Shown: piece by piece, positions 8,646 through 16,818 of the stretch | How the letters are laid out: each line of letters opens with the position of its first letter | How positions within the stretch are numbered: the stretch's first letter is position 1 | From: an uncultured Pelagibacteraceae bacterium | Lineage (GTDB): Bacteria; Pseudomonadota; Alphaproteobacteria; Pelagibacterales; Pelagibacteraceae | Direction of reading: 5' to 3' | Length of the DNA: 64,000 nt | Assembly: GCA_902635515.1 (NCBI GenBank) | Contig: CACPOD010000002.1 | Span: forward strand, 93,544-157,543 | Program-made: the position numbers and the translations under genes | The notes under the pieces: model-generated | Told to the model about the DNA's origin: nothing | Database searches by the model: none | Seen by the model: the letters and a program-made list of their open reading frames with translations, nothing else

Positions 8646-9371
8646 ATGAAAATATTTCCTGCTATAGACATTAAAGATAAAAGGTGTGTGAGGTTAGTTA
8701 AAGGAGATTTTGATAACAAAACTGAATACCAAATGTCCCCAGTTGAACAAGCGGGTAAATACAAGGATCATGGATTTCAAAACTTACATATAGTTGATCT
8801 AGATGGAGCTTTAACTGGAGAAACAGTTAATTTAGATATTATTCAAGAAATAGTAAAAAAATTTGACCTTAAAATCGAAATTGGTGGAGGTATCAGAAAT
8901 TTTGAAAGTATTCAGAAATATACTGATGCCGGTGTTGAAAAAGTTATTTTAGGAAGTGCAGCTATAAAAGATAAAAATTTTCTAAAAGAGGCTTGTGAAA
9001 AATTTCCAAATAAAATTGCTTTGGGACTAGATGCTAAAGATGGTTATTTATCGGTTTCAGGTTGGAAGGAAAATTCTAATCAATTAACTTTAGATTACTT
9101 AAAAGAAGTAAATGATTATGGTGCAAGTAGATTGATTTATACCGATATAAATAGAGACGGGATGAAGCAAAGTCCTAATTTTGAAGAGACGGCAAAGATT
9201 GCTAGTAAATCCAATTGTCCAGTAATTATATCGGGTGGAGTTTCATCAATAGATGATATTAAAAAAGCTAAGGATTTAAATAATAGTAACATCGAGGGTA
9301 TCATAGTTGGAAAAGCTATCTATGATGGCGATATTAAATTAGACGAATTAGTGAAACAATTAGATGCTTAA
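8646..9371 (+). CDS. hisA: ProFAR isomerase
   Basis: (Beta/alpha)8-barrel enzyme that opens the ribose ring of ProFAR to PRFAR. It has 241 residues. [18 protein letters not shown] carries the catalytic Asp. The phosphate-binding half-barrel motifs are EIGGGIRN and VIISGGVSS, and [16 protein letters not shown] carries the second catalytic Asp. It overlaps hisF by 8 bases. Confidence 0.96.
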   Translation: MKIFPAIDIKDKRCVRLVKGDFDNKTEYQMSPVEQAGKYKDHGFQNLHIVDLDGALTGETVNLDIIQEIVKKFDLKIEIGGGIRNFESIQKYTDAGVEKVILGSAAIKDKNFLKEACEKFPNKIALGLDAKDGYLSVSGWKENSNQLTLDYLKEVNDYGASRLIYTDINRDGMKQSPNFEETAKIASKSNCPVIISGGVSSIDDIKKAKDLNNSNIEGIIVGKAIYDGDIKLDELVKQLDA

Positions 9372-10119
9372 AAATAGAATTATACCATGTTTAGACGTTA
9401 AAAATGGAAGAGTTGTAAAAGGAATTAACTTTGTTGATTTGCAGGATGCAGGGGATCCCGTCGAGCAAGCTAAAATTTATTCAGACGGTGGAGCGGATGA
9501 AATTTGTTTTTTAGATATTACAGCTTCAAATGAAAATAGAGATACTATTTACGATGTAGTAGAGAAAACCTCAAAGAAATGCTTTGTTCCACTTACAGTC
9601 GGAGGCGGTGTTAGAAGTGTTGAGGATATTAATAAACTACTGAACTGTGGTGCAGATAAAGTATCAATCAATACTGCTGCAGTTCAAAATCCAGAAATAG
9701 TAGTAGAAAGTTCTAAAAAATTTGGGTCTCAATGCATTGTAGTAGCGATAGATGCTAAAAAAAATGGAGATAAATGGGAAATATTTACTCATGGTGGAAG
9801 AAACAATACTGGAATTGATGCTATAGAATTTGCAAAAAAAATGGAAGATAGTGGAGCAGGCGAGCTTCTAGTTACTTCTATGGATCGGGATGGTACCCAA
9901 GTTGGTTATGATTTAGAGCTTATGTCTAAGATATCTTCTATGGTAAATATTCCAGTTATTGCCTCAGGCGGAGTAGGAAATCTAGATCATTTAGTAGATG
10001 GAATCAAATTAGGAAATGCAAGCGCAGTTTTAGCAGCATCAATATTTCACTATGGCAAACATTCTGTAAAAGAAGCTAAGGAATATTTGGATTCAAAAGG
10101 AATTCCTGTTAGAATTTAA
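9364..10119 (+). CDS. hisF: Imidazole glycerol phosphate synthase, cyclase subunit
   Basis: (Beta/alpha)8-barrel cyclase that combines PRFAR with ammonia from HisH to give IGP and AICAR. It has 251 residues. [19 protein letters not shown] is the conserved start with the catalytic Asp. [12 protein letters not shown] and [10 protein letters not shown] are the phosphate-binding loops, and [16 protein letters not shown] carries the second catalytic Asp. AICAR is also the substrate of PurH, encoded at 16808-18346 in this window. Confidence 0.97.
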   Translation: MLKNRIIPCLDVKNGRVVKGINFVDLQDAGDPVEQAKIYSDGGADEICFLDITASNENRDTIYDVVEKTSKKCFVPLTVGGGVRSVEDINKLLNCGADKVSINTAAVQNPEIVVESSKKFGSQCIVVAIDAKKNGDKWEIFTHGGRNNTGIDAIEFAKKMEDSGAGELLVTSMDRDGTQVGYDLELMSKISSMVNIPVIASGGVGNLDHLVDGIKLGNASAVLAASIFHYGKHSVKEAKEYLDSKGIPVRI

Positions 10120-10120
10120 T

Positions 10121-10393
10121 ATGCTTAACACATTAGAAAACTTAATTAAACTTGCACGAGAGAGAAAATCTTCCCCAGTTGAAGGTTCGTATACTAATAA
10201 GTTGCTTACAGATAAATCATTAAGTAAAGCAAAAGTTTTAGAAGAAGTTGATGAATTAATTGAAGCTGTAGAAAAAAATTCTAATAAAATTCATGAAGCT
10301 GCAGATGTATTTTACCATTTGCTAATGTATTTAGAGGCTAATGATGTAAAAATTGAAGAAGTAATGTCAGAGCTAGAAAAAAGAAAAAAATGA
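10121..10393 (+). CDS. hisE: Phosphoribosyl-ATP pyrophosphatase
   Basis: Hydrolyses phosphoribosyl-ATP to phosphoribosyl-AMP. It is a stand-alone 90-residue all-helical MazG-like protein, not fused to HisI. The metal-binding pattern is EEVDELIEAVE followed by EAADVFYHLLMYL. It follows hisF by one base and overlaps the HIT gene by 4 bases. No hisI, hisG, hisD or hisC is visible in the window, so the pathway is split across the genome. Confidence 0.93.
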   Translation: MLNTLENLIKLARERKSSPVEGSYTNKLLTDKSLSKAKVLEEVDELIEAVEKNSNKIHEAADVFYHLLMYLEANDVKIEEVMSELEKRKK

Positions 10394-10755
10394 TTTACGA
10401 CGATAATAACATTTTTGCAAAAATTTTACGTGGAGAGATCCCTTGTAATAAAATTTATGAGGACGATTTTGTTTTGTCATTTCATGACATTAATCCTCAA
10501 AAAAAAATTCACGCTTTAGTTATTCCCAAAGGGAAATATATTGACTTAGACGATTTTAGTCTTAATGCCTCTCCAGAAGAGATGGTTGGATTATTACAAG
10601 GAATTAATATAGTTGCTAAAAAGCTTGGTATATCAACAGAAGTAGGTAAGGGTTATAGAGCCTTAGCTAACATTAGTGATCATGGAGGGCAAGAAGTGCC
10701 CCATTTACACTTTCATCTGTTTGGAGGTGAACGAGTAGGAAAAATGGTTGAGTGA
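10390..10755 (+). CDS. HIT family nucleotide hydrolase/transferase (HinT-like)
   Basis: Histidine-triad protein of 121 residues, probably a purine nucleoside phosphoramidase. NIFAKILRGEIPCNKIYEDD is cleanly HinT-like at the N-terminus. The catalytic triad VPHLHFHLFGG (H-x-H-x-H) is near the C-terminus, followed by the short tail ERVGKMVE. Overlaps with hisE and with the following acetyltransferase (4 bases each) place it in the his transcript. HIT genes often follow his genes in alphaproteobacteria. Confidence 0.93.
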   Translation: MIYDDNNIFAKILRGEIPCNKIYEDDFVLSFHDINPQKKIHALVIPKGKYIDLDDFSLNASPEEMVGLLQGINIVAKKLGISTEVGKGYRALANISDHGGQEVPHLHFHLFGGERVGKMVE

Positions 10756-11255
10756 GCGAGGAAGTTAAAAGAAATTACCTAGAAATAAATTCACTTCAAG
10801 ATCTTAAAGAAGGAAATAAGCCCTCAGAAGATTATTCTTTAAGTTTAATTGATCCAATTAATTTTCAGTTAAATAAATTTTTATATAAAACTATTGGTAA
10901 AAAACACAAATGGGTAGATAGACTTACTTGGTCAGAAGAAAAATGGATAAATTATGCTTCTTCCAAAAATGTTAATTCATATGTTTTAAAACATAAGGAT
11001 GATTTAGTAGGATTTTTTGAATTAATTTTTCATCCAGAAAATAATGAAACAGAAATTGCATATTTTGGAATTTTAGAAGAATATCAAAATAAAAAATTAG
11101 GATCCTTTTTATTATCAGAAGCCATCAAAAAATCCTTTATAAACGAAACCAAACGAGTTTGGGTGCATACTTGTTCTTTAGATCATAAAAATGCTTTAAA
11201 CAATTATATTTCAAGAGGTATGAAAATATTTAAAACTGAAATATTAAATGTTTAA
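10752..11255 (+). CDS. GNAT-type N-acetyltransferase
   Basis: Predicted acetyl-CoA-dependent acetyltransferase of 167 residues. The start is GTG at 10752, overlapping the HIT stop (GTGA). The GNAT core is EIAYFGILEEYQNKKLGSFLLSEAIKKSF, where Q-N-K-K-L-G-S occupies the place of the acetyl-CoA loop Q/R-x-x-G-x-G/A. VWVHTCSLDHKNALNNYISRGMKIF is the C-terminal motif B. The substrate is unknown. It is the last gene of the his run and converges on lolA. Confidence 0.85.
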   Translation: MSEEVKRNYLEINSLQDLKEGNKPSEDYSLSLIDPINFQLNKFLYKTIGKKHKWVDRLTWSEEKWINYASSKNVNSYVLKHKDDLVGFFELIFHPENNETEIAYFGILEEYQNKKLGSFLLSEAIKKSFINETKRVWVHTCSLDHKNALNNYISRGMKIFKTEILNV

Positions 11256-11800
11256 TTTTGAGCAGGTATATTAAACAAGTTTTTTGACAGCACCCTGTTT
11301 TTTCTAATAGATGAAAGGAAGGTAATATTAAAATTTTGATACATGTCTGTGTTTTGCCAACCAATCAAATCATAAGTTTGTTTGTCAAAAAATATATTTA
11401 TCTCGTTATTATTTTCTAAAATTGTAAAATTAATTAGATTATTATCGATTGTTCTTTCTTTTAAAGATTTAATTTTCTTGATTAGGATATTTTTATCTAA
11501 AATAAGGTTCAAGGGGGTTTTTTCTAAAGGATATCGATAATAGCTCGAAATAGTTTTAATAACTAAAGATTTTCCATTTGAAACTAAAATTTTATTGTTA
11601 CTTCTTGCATATTCACAAAATATTTTTCTTGGATACTCTATCGTGCAATTACCATTCTCTATTTTGCCATTAACATTTTGTTCAAATTTAAAATCTAAAT
11701 TTTTAGTATTTTTAAGATTTTGAATAATTTTTTTTTTAACATCAGCATTTGAATTAAATGTTAAAAAAAAGAAAATTATTACTAAGAAATACCTTAACAT
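11252..11800 (-). CDS. lolA: Outer-membrane lipoprotein carrier LolA-like protein
   Basis: Periplasmic chaperone that carries lipoproteins from LolCDE to LolB. It has 182 residues with an N-terminal signal peptide (MLRYFLVIIFFFLTFNSNA, cleavage after residue 19). The mature part has the LolA pattern: a Phe-rich first strand (LDFKFEQNVNG), then IEYPRKIFCEYARSNNKILVSNGKSLVI and a YRYPLEKTPLNLIL segment. It lies directly downstream of ftsK with a one-base overlap, the usual alphaproteobacterial ftsK-lolA arrangement. Confidence 0.86.
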   Translation of the reverse strand: MLRYFLVIIFFFLTFNSNADVKKKIIQNLKNTKNLDFKFEQNVNGKIENGNCTIEYPRKIFCEYARSNNKILVSNGKSLVIKTISSYYRYPLEKTPLNLILDKNILIKKIKSLKERTIDNNLINFTILENNNEINIFFDKQTYDLIGWQNTDMYQNFNITFLSSIRKNRVLSKNLFNIPAQN

Positions 11801-13881
11801 CAGAGAACGTCTCTTTTACCAACATGATTAGCTTTACTTACAATTCCATCAGTCTCCATCATATCAATAATTCTTGCAGCTCTGTTGTAACCAATTTGGA
11901 GTTTCCTTTGTAAAAAAGAAGTGGAAGCTTTTCCCTCTGATCTTATAATTTCCAAAGCTTGTTGATAGAGCTCGTCTTTATCACCTAGATTTTGTTTATC
12001 ACCCATCTCCTTTTCATCTGCAAAATTTAAAATTTCATCAACATAATCAGGTTCAGCCTGTGATCTTAAAAAATTGTTTATTTGTTCAATTTCACTATCT
12101 GATACGAAAGGAGCATGAATTCTTACTATACGATTAGCAGAAGACATATATAGCATATCTCCTTTTCCTAGTAACTGTTCTGCTCCCTGTTCACCTAAAA
12201 TTGTTCTACTATCTATTTTTGAAGTAACTTGAAATGATATCCTTGTTGGAAAATTTGCTTTAATTGTTCCAGTAATTACATCAACACTAGGTCTTTGAGT
12301 AGCCATAATGATGTGAATCCCTGCTGCTCTTGCCATTTGTGATAATTTTTGAATATAGTTCTCAATTTCTTTACCTGCTACCAACATTAAATCCGACATT
12401 TCGTCAACAACAACAACTATATAGGGCATCGGAAGTTTGTGTTTTGTGTTATAGCTATCTATGTTTCTGACTCCTTCTTTAGTCATAAGTCTATATCTGC
12501 TCTCCATTTCCTTAACCACCCAACCAAGAACAGACGCAGCTTTTTTAGCTTCTGTAATTACAGGACACAATAAATGTGGAATTCCTTCATATGTTGAAAG
12601 TTCAAGCATTTTTGGATCTATTAAAATAAATTTACATTTTTCAGGTGTATGTCGATAAAGAAGAGACAAAATAATAGTATTGATACAGACGGATTTCCCT
12701 GACCCTGTTGTACCTGCGATAAGCAGATGGGGCATTGATGATAAGTCTCCGACTATAGGTTTACCTGAAATACTTTTTCCTAATGCGATTGGTAATTTTA
12801 TGTCTCTTTTTTTGAAATCAGGGTTGTTTAAAATTTCACTTAAAAAAACATTTTCTCTAACATTGTTTGGCAGTTCAATACCAACAGTATTACTTCCTGG
12901 TATTGTTGCTATTCTTGCAGATTCTGAACTGGTATTTCTTGCAATGTCATCAGATAAATTAATTATCTTTGAAACCTTAACACCAGCTGCTGGTTCAAAT
13001 TCATTTAAGGTTACTACAGGTCCATGGCTTACTTTCTTGATATTTCCATTAACACCAAAATCTAAGAGAATTTTTTCTAAAAATTCAGGATCTTGTGTTT
13101 CATTTTTTTCAAGATTTTCTCTTTCTTTTTTAGAAGGTGTTTTTAATAAATCTAAGTCTGGTAATTTAAATTTTGTTGTATTTTTACTTTTACTCTCAGC
13201 CTTTATGAAAGGTAAATCCTCTTGAATAAGATTTTTTATTTCTTCTTGAGGAATATATTCCTCAATTATTTCACTTTTATCTGTATAATTTTTTTCATTT
13301 TTTTTTCTAAATATAAAAGTATTTTTTATTATCTGATAAAATTTTAATGGATGAAAGTTTATACTTATTAGAAATAAAGTGAGATTAACAACAATCAATA
13401 AATAATAAAAAAAAACTTCATTAATTAAAATTAATGCATTAAAAAAAGTTTGATCTAGATAGGCACCTATAAAACCACCGTTACCATTTACATGGAGGGT
13501 GAAACTTGTAGAATAAAAATGCGAAAAAAATAAACTTCCAAATAATGAATAAATTATTGTAAAAAAAATATTTTCAATTAATAAAAAAAATTCCTTGGTT
13601 CTAAATATATTTATTCCAGTAATAATTAGCGTAATAGAAAACATATAAGAAATTAATCCTATAGATTGGAAAAATAAATCTGAGATAAAGCTACCCTGAA
13701 AACCTAAAATATTTTTAATTTGTGTATTATCTGGAAAAATAAAATTAGGATCATTAGGCGAGTAACTCAATAAGGATAATAATAGCAATATACCTGAAGC
13801 AAAAATACTCACACCAAAGATCTCGGCAAGTCTTTTTAAGGTAAAATTAATAAACAAATTAGCTGTTTTTTTAATATTCAT
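11800..13881 (-). CDS. ftsK: DNA translocase FtsK
   Basis: Septal DNA pump that clears and resolves chromosome dimers at division. It has 693 residues. The N-terminus holds about four membrane helices (roughly 20-185), followed by a short charged linker. The alpha/beta motor has Walker A TTGSGKS at about residue 389, Walker B with VVVVDEMSDLML, and MATQRPSVDVITGTIKANFPTRI. The C-terminal winged-helix gamma domain (LYQQALEIIRSEGKASTSFLQRKLQIGYNRAA region) would recognise KOPS-type DNA motifs. The linker is much shorter than in E. coli. Confidence 0.96.
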   Translation of the reverse strand: MNIKKTANLFINFTLKRLAEIFGVSIFASGILLLLSLLSYSPNDPNFIFPDNTQIKNILGFQGSFISDLFFQSIGLISYMFSITLIITGINIFRTKEFFLLIENIFFTIIYSLFGSLFFSHFYSTSFTLHVNGNGGFIGAYLDQTFFNALILINEVFFYYLLIVVNLTLFLISINFHPLKFYQIIKNTFIFRKKNEKNYTDKSEIIEEYIPQEEIKNLIQEDLPFIKAESKSKNTTKFKLPDLDLLKTPSKKERENLEKNETQDPEFLEKILLDFGVNGNIKKVSHGPVVTLNEFEPAAGVKVSKIINLSDDIARNTSSESARIATIPGSNTVGIELPNNVRENVFLSEILNNPDFKKRDIKLPIALGKSISGKPIVGDLSSMPHLLIAGTTGSGKSVCINTIILSLLYRHTPEKCKFILIDPKMLELSTYEGIPHLLCPVITEAKKAASVLGWVVKEMESRYRLMTKEGVRNIDSYNTKHKLPMPYIVVVVDEMSDLMLVAGKEIENYIQKLSQMARAAGIHIIMATQRPSVDVITGTIKANFPTRISFQVTSKIDSRTILGEQGAEQLLGKGDMLYMSSANRIVRIHAPFVSDSEIEQINNFLRSQAEPDYVDEILNFADEKEMGDKQNLGDKDELYQQALEIIRSEGKASTSFLQRKLQIGYNRAARIIDMMETDGIVSKANHVGKRDVL

Positions 13882-13943
13882 ATTTATGAATCAATTTTAT
13901 CACTTTGTATCATCTAATTTTTGTTGTTAAAATTAAAAATAGT

Positions 13944-15020
13944 ATGAAAGTGTGTATTTTAGGATCAGGTTTATCTGCTTTAACTTTAGCAAAAGCATTA
14001 GTTAATCAAAATATTTACGTCGAAATGTTTGAAAAAAAAAAAACAAACAATACTAGTTTATCCAGGACTTTGGGAATTTCTAAAAGTAACATTGAGTTTT
14101 TTAAAAATCATATAGTGGATATAAATAATATTGTTTGGAAAATTAAAAAAATAGAAGTTTTTTCAGATAATCTTAAAGATGAGAAATTACTTAATTTTGA
14201 AGATAAAAATTATGAAATTTTTTCTGTTGTTAAAAATGTGAATCTTGCTCAAATTTTAGAAAAAAATTTATATAAAAATAAATACTTTACTAAAATCAAC
14301 TCAGTAAAGAAAATTAATTTTATTAAAAAATATAATTTAGTGATAAATACCGATCATCATAATCAAATAGTGACTAAATATTTTAGTAAAAAATTAGTTA
14401 AAAAATATAATAGTTTTGCTTACACCACAATAATTGAGCATGTTAAATGTAAAAATGATGTAGCGACTCAAATTTTTACAAAAAATGGCCCAATAGCTTT
14501 TTTGCCTATTTCAAATAAAGAGACATCCATTGTTTATTCTTTTAATAATTTAGATTATCAAAAAGATAAAACCATAAAAAATCTAATCATGCATTACAAT
14601 AAAAGATATAAAATCAATAAAATAAATAAAATTCATTTTTTTGAACTAATTTCACTTGATCTAAGATCATACCATGAGGGTAAAATTTTAGCTTTTGGAG
14701 ATTTATTGCATAGGATCCACCCTTTGGCTGGTCAGGGTTTTAATATGACAGTAAGAGATATTGAAATTTTATTATCAATAATCAAAGAAAAACAAAATCT
14801 AGGCTTACCAATAGATAGCTCAGTAAATTCTGAGTTTCAAAAAAAATCAAAACATAAAAACTTTATCTTTTCAAATGGAATTGATTTAATTCACCAATTT
14901 TTTAATATAGAAAGACAATTCAAAAATAATTTTATTAGTAAATCTGTTCAATTTTTGGGCAACAATTCATCAGTAAATAAAATATTTACAAAAATAGCTG
15001 ATAAAGGTTTATTATTTTAA
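13944..15020 (+). CDS. UbiH/UbiF-type FAD-dependent monooxygenase
   Basis: Predicted flavoprotein hydroxylase of ubiquinone synthesis, 358 residues from the ATG at 13944. I preferred that ATG to one 39 bases upstream because the FAD-binding start KVCILGSGLSALTLAKAL then sits at the N-terminus. The second FAD motif is AFGDLLHRIHPLAGQGFNMTVRDIEIL, the GD-x-H-P signature of the UbiH/COQ6 family. The central region is divergent and AT-driven. It is divergent from ftsK and followed after 19 bases by the methyltransferase-like gene. Which ring position it hydroxylates cannot be told. Confidence 0.85.
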   Translation: MKVCILGSGLSALTLAKALVNQNIYVEMFEKKKTNNTSLSRTLGISKSNIEFFKNHIVDINNIVWKIKKIEVFSDNLKDEKLLNFEDKNYEIFSVVKNVNLAQILEKNLYKNKYFTKINSVKKINFIKKYNLVINTDHHNQIVTKYFSKKLVKKYNSFAYTTIIEHVKCKNDVATQIFTKNGPIAFLPISNKETSIVYSFNNLDYQKDKTIKNLIMHYNKRYKINKINKIHFFELISLDLRSYHEGKILAFGDLLHRIHPLAGQGFNMTVRDIEILLSIIKEKQNLGLPIDSSVNSEFQKKSKHKNFIFSNGIDLIHQFFNIERQFKNNFISKSVQFLGNNSSVNKIFTKIADKGLLF

Positions 15021-15039
15021 TAAAAAAATTATTAACAAT

Positions 15040-15600
15040 ATGAAATTAAATTTAGGATCAGGGTCTAAAATATTAGATGGATATACAAACGTTGATAAAT
15101 ATGATTATTATAAACCAGACATAGTACATGATTTAGAAAATTTTCCGTATCCTTTTGAAGATAATTCTATAGACGAAATTCTGTTGTCTCATGTATTAGA
15201 ACATATAGGTCAGTCTCCAGACATTTTTTTAGAAATTATTAAAGAGTTTTATAGAATTTGTAAAAATAATTCTTTAATAAAAATAATTGTACCTCATCCT
15301 AGACATGATGAATTTATTGCAGACCCAACTCACGTAAGACCAATTACGATTTTGGGACTACAGCTGTTCGATAAAGATTTAAATTTAGAATGGGAAAAAC
15401 AAAATGGTGCTAATACTCCTTTAGCTTTAATAAATAATGTAAATTTTAAAGTTAAAAATGTAAAATATAATCTTGATCCAAATTATGTTCAAAAGTTCAA
15501 AAATAACAAAATAGAAAAAACTCAAGTTGATAAAGATGTTAAAGAATTAAACAATGTCGTCAAAGAAATAGTTATAGATTGGCAGGTTATTAAAGGTTAA
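15040..15600 (+). CDS. SAM-dependent methyltransferase-like protein
   Basis: Class I methyltransferase-like protein of 186 residues. KLNLGSGSKILDGYTNVD at the N-terminus is motif I, with the glycine loop and an acidic residue at the end of strand 2. FEDNSIDEILLSHVLEHI resembles motif IV of methyltransferase type 11, and LIKIIVPHPRHDEF follows. Proteins starting this way are often found among cell-surface polysaccharide genes, but the substrate is not deducible. It converges on the LON-domain gene with four bases between stops. Confidence 0.78.
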   Translation: MKLNLGSGSKILDGYTNVDKYDYYKPDIVHDLENFPYPFEDNSIDEILLSHVLEHIGQSPDIFLEIIKEFYRICKNNSLIKIIVPHPRHDEFIADPTHVRPITILGLQLFDKDLNLEWEKQNGANTPLALINNVNFKVKNVKYNLDPNYVQKFKNNKIEKTQVDKDVKELNNVVKEIVIDWQVIKG

Positions 15601-15604
15601 AAAT

Positions 15605-16249
15605 CTATTGAATTGTACTATTATTAAATACATCGTGTGTATAGGTACTTAAAATTTCCGCTATTTTATTTTTTCTTATATTTAAATTTTCTGCCTCAAG
15701 TAAAACCTGTTTTTCTTCTAAAGAAAATGGAGATGCCATGGCAAGTGCGTTAATTGTTTCATCGAGACTCTGCTTCTCTAGTGCCTTCCAATTAATTATA
15801 AAACCTTTTTTTTCAAATAATGATTTTAGGTCTTTAAAAATTAATTCAAGATCTGAAAATTTTAAGTTCTCTTTATTTTCATTCAAATCTTGAGAAAAAT
15901 CTTTAAAATCTATTTCTAAAATTCTATATTTATTTTGGGTAATTATTTCTTTGACGGTTTTAAATCTTATTAAACCTTTTAGCTCAATTAGAAACCTACC
16001 ATCTTCTGTTTCCCTAAAACTTGTGATCTTACCAAGGCAACCAACGTCATGCAGTTCTGGTACATTTTCCCTATTTAAGGAACTTTTAGGTTGGATCATA
16101 CCAATCATTTTATTCGATTTCATACTATCGTTTATCATATCTATATAACGTGGTTCGAATATATTTAATGGCACAGTAGTGTTTGGAAATATTATAAAAT
16201 TACTTAGAGGAAACACCGGGATTTCATTTGGAAGATCATCTTTTTTCAT
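15605..16249 (-). CDS. LON substrate-binding domain protein
   Basis: Stand-alone N-terminal (LAN) domain of the Lon protease family, 214 residues, without ATPase or protease domains. The hallmark is EIPVFPLSNFIIFPNTTVPLNIFEPRYIDMI, followed by GMIQP and VGCLGKI with a strand-rich region up to LKGLIRFK. The C-terminal part is helical. Such proteins are common in alphaproteobacteria and of unknown role; substrate recognition or adaptor activity is an inference. Confidence 0.88.
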   Translation of the reverse strand: MKKDDLPNEIPVFPLSNFIIFPNTTVPLNIFEPRYIDMINDSMKSNKMIGMIQPKSSLNRENVPELHDVGCLGKITSFRETEDGRFLIELKGLIRFKTVKEIITQNKYRILEIDFKDFSQDLNENKENLKFSDLELIFKDLKSLFEKKGFIINWKALEKQSLDETINALAMASPFSLEEKQVLLEAENLNIRKNKIAEILSTYTHDVFNNSTIQ

Positions 16250-16340
16250 AATTTAAATTATATCACATATAATTTTTTAATAATGTTGAACTTTGTCACA
16301 AACCTAAAAAAATAAATTTATTTTTTAATTATTTTGTCTC

Positions 16341-16369
16341 TTGCTTAATATTAAAAAAGGCACTAGTTT
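16341..16369 (+). promoter_or_regulatory. Possible promoter of tRNA-Gly / phhB
   Basis: TTGCTT (16341-16346) is followed by a 17-base spacer and TAGTTT (16364-16369). This would start transcription about 10 bases before the mature tRNA end. The -10 element is weak, and other AT-rich hexamers nearby could serve. Confidence 0.3.
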
Positions 16370-16386
16370 TAATACTTATAGAACAA

Positions 16387-16461
16387 GCGGGCATAGCTCA
16401 GTGGTAGAGCGTCTCGTTGCCAACGAGAAGGTCGAGGGTTCGACCCCCTTTGCCCGCTCCA
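16387..16461 (+). tRNA. tRNA-Gly (anticodon GCC), CCA encoded
   Basis: Full cloverleaf, 75 bases including an encoded CCA. The acceptor stem GCGGGCA pairs with TGCCCGC, and the discriminator base is T. The D arm contains GCTCAGTGGTAGAGC. The anticodon stem TCTCG/CGAGA holds the seven-base loop TTGCCAA with anticodon GCC (glycine, GGC/GGU). The T arm GAGGG-TTCGACC-CCCTT has one G-T pair. The phhB start codon lies only 12 bases downstream, so the tRNA and phhB are probably on one transcript. Confidence 0.97.
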
Positions 16462-16473
16462 ATAAAAAAAAAT

Positions 16474-16818
16474 ATGAGTGATCTAGCAAATAAAAAGTGT
16501 GTTCCTTGTGAAGGAAATATTCCTCCATTTAATGTGGAGGAGATACATAAATATCTTAAAAAAGTTGATGGCTGGGAAGTTTTAGAAGATAAAATTGACG
16601 GTTTTCATTTAATCAAGAATTTTAAATTTGATAACTTTTTAAAAAGTCAGGAATTTGTCAATAAAGTTGGACAAATAGCTGAAGCTGAAGGTCATCATCC
16701 TGATCTATGGTTTGGGTGGGGTTATGCGAGAATTAAAATATTTACGCATGCGATAAAGGGTCTAGCTGAGAGTGATTTTATTCTTGCTGCAAAAATAGAT
16801 AAAATATCTAATGTCTGA
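16474..16818 (+). CDS. phhB: Pterin-4a-carbinolamine dehydratase
   Basis: Dehydrates 4a-hydroxytetrahydropterin during cofactor recycling. The protein has 114 residues from the ATG at 16474; a longer frame that opens inside the tRNA is not a plausible start. The catalytic motif AEAEGHHPDLWFGWGYARIKIFTHA contains the two adjacent His and the later His of the family. An unusual CVPCEGNIPPF segment near the N-terminus is also common in bacterial members. Its 3' end overlaps the convergent purH by 11 bases. No phenylalanine hydroxylase is visible nearby. Confidence 0.92.
   Translation: MSDLANKKCVPCEGNIPPFNVEEIHKYLKKVDGWEVLEDKIDGFHLIKNFKFDNFLKSQEFVNKVGQIAEAEGHHPDLWFGWGYARIKIFTHAIKGLAESDFILAAKIDKISNV

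Noticed and set aside
12680..13225. 181-codon open frame on the plus strand
   Set aside because: It lies entirely antisense to ftsK, whose motifs are intact, and its product has no domain signs.
16417..16473. Upstream extension of phhB beginning inside the tRNA
   Set aside because: It would translate tRNA sequence into an Arg/Pro-rich leader; the ATG at 16474 fits the family start.
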